This document shows, piece after piece, positions 12,659 through 16,425 of a DNA stretch of 16,425 nucleotides (its first letter is position 1; each line of letters starts with the position of its first letter). The stretch comes from JAWCLZ01 sp037443105 (GTDB lineage: Archaea; Halobacteriota; JAWCLZ01), in assembly GCA_037443105.1 (NCBI GenBank), contig JBBIOZ010000034.1:1-16425 (forward strand), in the 5' to 3' direction. The position numbers were made by a program, and so were the translations under genes. The notes beneath the pieces were generated by a model. That model was not told the DNA's origin, did not search any database, and saw only the letters and a program-made list of their open reading frames with translations.

Positions 12659-15578
12659 TAAGTTCCTCCAATGCTAAATCGATTATAGAGATTGCTTGGT
12701 CAGCGGTGAGCTTGAGCAGCTGAGAAGCACCGCTTGGGCAAGCGGCAGCGCAGGCACCGCAGCCTTTGCATATATATTCGATTACCTCCACCACTTTATT
12801 CTCCTCATCAATTATTCTAGCCCCAAATGGGCACGCTTCGATGCACAGCCCGCAGCCAGCACACCATCTTTTGCTAACGCTCGCTATGAACCTGCTTGCT
12901 GGCACTTTATCTCTGTTTAACAAAATCGCTACTCTCGCAGCTGCTGCGAGTCCCTGTGTAATTGATTCCTTAACATTGCGGGGAGAATGAGCCAAGCCAG
13001 CGATGTATATTCCATCTTTTTTAAAATCCACTGGTCTGAATTTTGCATTTGCCTCTTTGAAAAAGCCATCTTGATCGAGTTCAACTTTCAAGAGCTCTGC
13101 AAGCACTGGATTATCTTTATTAGGCACTATGCCTGTACTGAGCACTATCAAGCTCGGGCTCATTACGATCTCCTCTCTCAGCAGTGAATCGATGAATTTA
13201 AGGCTTAAAACACCTCCATTCAATTCAATCGATGGTAAACCATCGTATCTGAGAAAAGTAATCCCCATTCTCCTCGCTAAAGTATAATGATGCTCAGCAA
13301 ATCCATATGTAACGATATCTCTATTTAAAATATAAATCTCGACTTCTGGATTTTTTTCTTTCAATTTAATTGCATTTTTAATAGCAGCTGCACAGCAGAC
13401 TCTAGAGCAATATCTATTACGCTCATTTCTCGAGCCTATGCACTGCAGCATAACAACGCTTTTAATTTGATGGACATCGTTTTTTAAAAGCTTGGCTTCT
13501 AGCTCGCGCTGGGTAATAATCCTAGGATCTTTTCCATATAGATACTCACTTGGAAGATATTCTTCTCCTCCTGTTGCAAGCACAACTGCGCCATAGCTCC
13601 GCATTCTTTCTACCGCATCGCTTTTTATCTTCGCAATGTAGTTACCAGCGTGGCCGTGTAATTCAACAACCGCTGAGTTTTTATAGACGTTGATTAATTT
13701 TTGCCTTTCAATTGCTTGAATCGCTAACTCAAGCAGCTCCTCCGCATTTTCGCCCTCAAAAGTGTATTTCAATTGCTTTAAATTGCCTCCTAGTTCGCTG
13801 GTTTTCTCCACTAGATCAACTTCAAAGCCAGCGTTTGCAATGCCAAGAGCCGCTTGCATCCCTGCTATTCCACCCCCGATTACCAGAGCTCTTTGAACTA
13901 TCTCTGCTTTTAATGAAGCTTCAATTTTACCTTTTTTGTTCTTTAGCTTTTCAATCGCTAGGTCTATATTTTTCTTAATTCTCCAGCCATCGCCATGCTG
14001 CTTTATGTCCACTATTTCCACATTCTCAAAGGGGAGACCTATTGTTTTTTTAACTGCTGTTTCAATCCCATATGGCGCGCAGGCAGCGATAACAATTCTA
14101 TCCAAATCGCTGCCTATCAACTCGCGTATCTTTGAAAGATTCTGACAGAGATAATCCAGCACCTCTACTCTTTTGATTCCACCCTCATACCGCTCCCTCA
14201 ATTTCGCTGCCTCGCTGTTCTCTCCTCCGCAGGTGCAAATAAGCAATCCAATTCCTTTTCCTTCGAATTTTTGCTGCACTTCAAGAGGAAGCTTTGGCTT
14301 GCCAAGCAACTGCATTACTTCAGCAGCAGCTGCGCTTGCTTCAGTTATTGCATCAGATATATCCTTTGGCTCGGTGAAGGAACCGCAAACGAAAATGCCA
14401 TTGCGGGTACTTTCAACTGGTTTGAATGTTTTTGTCTTTGCAAATCCCCATTGGTTGAGTTCTATACCAAATATCTCGCTGAGTTTTTCCCAGCCGTGAG
14501 GTGCTGCTTGCCCCGCGGAGAGTACCACCAAATCGAAGGATTCCTTTCTGCTTTCATCATTTTCATCGACATAGAAAATCGCAATTTTGCCATCAAGTTC
14601 TCTTTCTACCACTGGTACTCTGCAGCGTATAAATTTTATTCCTTTTTGCTTGGCATTTTCATAATATCGGTGATAGCCTTTGCCAAAGCAACGTATGTCC
14701 ATGTAGTAAATGGTTATATCTAGATCTGGTGCCTTCTCTTTGGCTATAAGAGCTTCTTTTAAAGCATACATGCAGCAGGCGGATGAGCAATAGTCCCTCT
14801 TTACATCCCTTGATCCCACGCATTGCAGAAATGCAATTTTCTCAGGTTTAGAGCCGGTGGATGGACGCAGAAGCTTGCCATAGCTTGGGCCATAGCCGCA
14901 GAGCAAACGCTCGAATTCCAAGCTTGTGATTACGTCAGGATATTTACCATACTTGTACTGCCTCAGAGTATTAACATCCACGCCTTCGAAGCCTGGGGCC
15001 AGAATTATCGCACCAGCTTCAAGTGTTATCAACTCAGCTTCTGCTTCGAGTTCAATTGCCTTTGTTGGACATATCTCAGCACACTTGCCGCATTTGATGC
15101 AGTTTATCCAATCAATTACATAGACATTGGGATAGCCAAGGGGATATCTTACGTGGATTGCTTTTCGCTTTGAGAGATTGCCATTGAATTCATCGCTGAC
15201 CTCAACTGGGCATAGATTGGTACACTTAGCGCAAGCAATACATTTCGCTTCACTAACCCCTCTAGGTTTTTTGATCACATCTACCTTGAATCTGCCAGCC
15301 TCTCCCTCGACCCTTGCAACTTCTGCATTGGTGATTACTGCGATATTTTTATGAGAAAGAACTCGTCGCAAGCAGAACTCCTCACAGGAATCTCTATCAA
15401 AGAGAGGTAGAATCTGACATAGCCCGCAGCGGTTATCTGGGAACTGCCGGTCCAGCTGCGAGATTTTCCCGCCAATGCTAGGCAGTTTTTCAACAACCGT
15501 AACTCTGTATCCATATTCAGCTAACTCAAGGGCAGCCTTCATACCTGCAACTCCAGCGCCGACCACGAGCACTTGCAT
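12651..15578 (-). CDS. hdrA: Double HdrA-like protein (two flavin units, HdrA N-domain and four ferredoxin motifs)
   Basis: The 975-residue protein joins two HdrA-type thioredoxin-reductase folds. Unit 1 (1 to about 425) starts at once with VLVVGAGVAGM, has the cysteine-rich RCGLCQILPLFDRDS at 50-64, an inserted ferredoxin (CIACAKCTNLCP 113-124 and CIKCGKCAEICP 160-171), and CVGSR...YCSSACC (253-269). A middle part (about 441-560, ICTCGG at 447-452) resembles the N-terminal domain of ordinary HdrA. Unit 2 (565 to about 890) has VIGGGIAGM, no inserted ferredoxin, and CIGSR...YCSRVCC (713-729). The end holds CAGCGLCIEACP (906-917) and CKGCGACAAACP (937-948). HdrA flavin is the site of electron bifurcation in Hdr complexes. 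The gene follows a second HdrA by 2 bases and overlaps mvhD by 8. No HdrB or HdrC gene is in the window. Confidence 0.9.
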   Translation of the reverse strand: MQVLVVGAGVAGMKAALELAEYGYRVTVVEKLPSIGGKISQLDRQFPDNRCGLCQILPLFDRDSCEEFCLRRVLSHKNIAVITNAEVARVEGEAGRFKVDVIKKPRGVSEAKCIACAKCTNLCPVEVSDEFNGNLSKRKAIHVRYPLGYPNVYVIDWINCIKCGKCAEICPTKAIELEAEAELITLEAGAIILAPGFEGVDVNTLRQYKYGKYPDVITSLEFERLLCGYGPSYGKLLRPSTGSKPEKIAFLQCVGSRDVKRDYCSSACCMYALKEALIAKEKAPDLDITIYYMDIRCFGKGYHRYYENAKQKGIKFIRCRVPVVERELDGKIAIFYVDENDESRKESFDLVVLSAGQAAPHGWEKLSEIFGIELNQWGFAKTKTFKPVESTRNGIFVCGSFTEPKDISDAITEASAAAAEVMQLLGKPKLPLEVQQKFEGKGIGLLICTCGGENSEAAKLRERYEGGIKRVEVLDYLCQNLSKIRELIGSDLDRIVIAACAPYGIETAVKKTIGLPFENVEIVDIKQHGDGWRIKKNIDLAIEKLKNKKGKIEASLKAEIVQRALVIGGGIAGMQAALGIANAGFEVDLVEKTSELGGNLKQLKYTFEGENAEELLELAIQAIERQKLINVYKNSAVVELHGHAGNYIAKIKSDAVERMRSYGAVVLATGGEEYLPSEYLYGKDPRIITQRELEAKLLKNDVHQIKSVVMLQCIGSRNERNRYCSRVCCAAAIKNAIKLKEKNPEVEIYILNRDIVTYGFAEHHYTLARRMGITFLRYDGLPSIELNGGVLSLKFIDSLLREEIVMSPSLIVLSTGIVPNKDNPVLAELLKVELDQDGFFKEANAKFRPVDFKKDGIYIAGLAHSPRNVKESITQGLAAAARVAILLNRDKVPASRFIASVSKRWCAGCGLCIEACPFGARIIDEENKVVEVIEYICKGCGACAAACPSGASQLLKLTADQAISIIDLALEELNV
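12726..12766. repeat. 41-bp exact direct repeat, copy 1 (in double hdrA)
   Basis: These 41 bases are identical to 15647-15687. They encode the second [4Fe-4S] motif of the terminal ferredoxin (GCGACAAACPSGA). Synonymous positions are also identical, which protein conservation alone does not require. Confidence 0.85.
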
Positions 15579-15580
15579 TT

Positions 15581-16425
15581 CTAGCCCCCTAAAATAGCGC
15601 TTACCATCTCAAAGAGCTGCCTCTTGGTGTAGTTTCTATGCTGCATAGCACCGCTTGGGCAAGCGGCAGCGCAGGCACCGCAGCCTTCACACATTCCCTC
15701 ATTCACAGTTGCAATTCCAAGCTCGCGATCGAGCTTTACAGCTCCATAAGCGTAAGTAGCCTCGCAATTTCCGCAGCCTACACATATCTCCTCATCCACA
15801 TATGCAATAATGGGATCATGGCTCAGCTTCTCTTTTGAGAACAGCGCAGTTACCTTAGCAGCTGCACCACTTGCGTGCGCCACCGTATCTGGAATATCTC
15901 GAGGCGATTGAGCTGTGCCAGCTAAGAATATGCCAGGGGTTAAAGTTTCCAGAGGCCTTAACTTTGGATGAGCTTCGGTTAGGAAGCCATATTCGTCTGT
16001 GGCTATTCTGAGCTTTCGAGCAATTTCGCGTGCATCAGTGCTAGGTAGCATTGCCGTTGCAAGTACCACTAGGTCTGCTTGAACTTCTATTTTTCTATCG
16101 CTGAGTGTATCATAGCCCCAGACTATGAGTTTGCCGTTTTCTTCATATATCCTTGAAACTCTCCCTCGAATGTAGAGCACGCGGTCTTCCTCCATTGCTC
16201 GAGTTACAAATTCCTCATAGCCTTTGCCAAATGCTCTTACATCCATGTAGAATATATAGGCTTGGCCATCTGGAATTCTATGTTTGTAGAGCATCGCGTG
16301 TTTAGCTGTGTACATGCAGCAAACTCTAGAGCAATAGGGTACGCCATGCTCAGGATCTCGAGAGCCAGCGCATTGAATAAAAACCACGTCTTTGGGCACT
16401 TTTCCATCAGATGGACGTAAAATCT
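15581..16425 (-). CDS. hdrA: HdrA-like protein, partial, C-terminal part
   Basis: The frame stays open to the window edge with no fitting start, so the gene begins beyond 16425; the GTG near 16399 is internal, because the codons before it (ILRPSDGK) match the same stretch of the neighbouring HdrA. Visible are QCAGSRD...YCSRVCC, the MDVRAFGKGYEEF segment, and a terminal flavin-fold part ending FLAGTAQSPRDI. A terminal ferredoxin follows with CVGCGNCEATY and CEGCGACAAACP. In the first of these the expected fourth cysteine is Tyr (TAC at 15752-15754), so that cluster is incomplete. The gene ends 2 bases before the next HdrA start, so both are surely in one operon. It probably forms part of the same Hdr-type complex, as partner or second HdrA. 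Confidence 0.88.
   Translation of the reverse strand, partial: ILRPSDGKVPKDVVFIQCAGSRDPEHGVPYCSRVCCMYTAKHAMLYKHRIPDGQAYIFYMDVRAFGKGYEEFVTRAMEEDRVLYIRGRVSRIYEENGKLIVWGYDTLSDRKIEVQADLVVLATAMLPSTDAREIARKLRIATDEYGFLTEAHPKLRPLETLTPGIFLAGTAQSPRDIPDTVAHASGAAAKVTALFSKEKLSHDPIIAYVDEEICVGCGNCEATYAYGAVKLDRELGIATVNEGMCEGCGACAAACPSGAMQHRNYTKRQLFEMVSAILGG
15647..15687. repeat. 41-bp exact direct repeat, copy 2 (in partial hdrA)
   Basis: This is the second copy of the repeat at 12726-12766, in the same orientation and at the same place in the paralogous gene's terminal ferredoxin. The bases flanking it differ on both sides. Confidence 0.85.

Noticed and set aside
12696..15838. Plus-strand open frames opposite the hdrA genes, including two with the same short peptide at about 12720-12770 and 15640-15690.
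   Set aside because: They are antisense shadows; the shared peptide is just the reverse reading of the 41-base repeat, and there is no ribosome site or family similarity.

Overview
The window looks archaeal, most probably an anaerobic euryarchaeon related to methanogens, methane or alkane oxidisers, or Archaeoglobi. The evidence is the archaeal-only first two steps of the shikimate route (aldolase-type ADH synthase and 3-dehydroquinate synthase II), a polyprenyl/geranylgeranyl diphosphate synthase start, BRE/TATA-type promoters, and an HdrA-MvhD-FrhB-type redox locus. The lineage below that level is a guess. Coding density is high and no gene-free stretch exceeds 300 bases. I saw no rRNA, tRNA, CRISPR array or insertion sequence.

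Layout, left to right. (1) 1-777, minus strand: the N-terminal part of a polyprenyl diphosphate synthase, cut by the window edge, preceded by a small coiled-coil protein of unknown function, with a good BRE/TATA promoter near 867-884. (2) 922-6906, minus strand: an aromatic amino acid operon reading aroA' - aroB' - aroD - aroE - tyrA - M20 amidohydrolase. Most joints overlap by 4-17 bases, and one promoter lies at about 6958-6966. It should make chorismate precursors from aspartate semialdehyde and a ketohexose phosphate, and then convert prephenate toward tyrosine. TyrA carries a C-terminal domain that looks like the ferredoxin-fold anticodon-binding domain of PheRS. (3) 7019-8721, plus strand: two family-2 glycosyltransferases, one soluble and one processive-type with membrane helices, divergent from the aromatic operon and possibly on a leaderless transcript. 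(4) 8758-16425, minus strand: a tightly packed redox operon reading (HdrA C-terminal part, cut by the edge) - 975-residue double HdrA - MvhD - FrhB/FdhB-like flavo-iron-sulfur protein - fumarate reductase-type iron-sulfur subunit - fumarate reductase-type flavoprotein.

The redox operon is the most interesting part. Its parts suggest one cytoplasmic electron-transfer complex with a flavin input module (FrhB-like), a [2Fe-2S] relay (MvhD), HdrA flavins that could bifurcate or confurcate electrons, and a FrdAB-type unit that reduces fumarate or oxidises succinate or a similar acid. There is no hdrB or hdrC in the window and the iron-sulfur subunit lacks the CCG domain of methanogen TfrB, so direct use of CoM-SH/CoB-SH is not supported here. 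This role is an inference from gene content and order.
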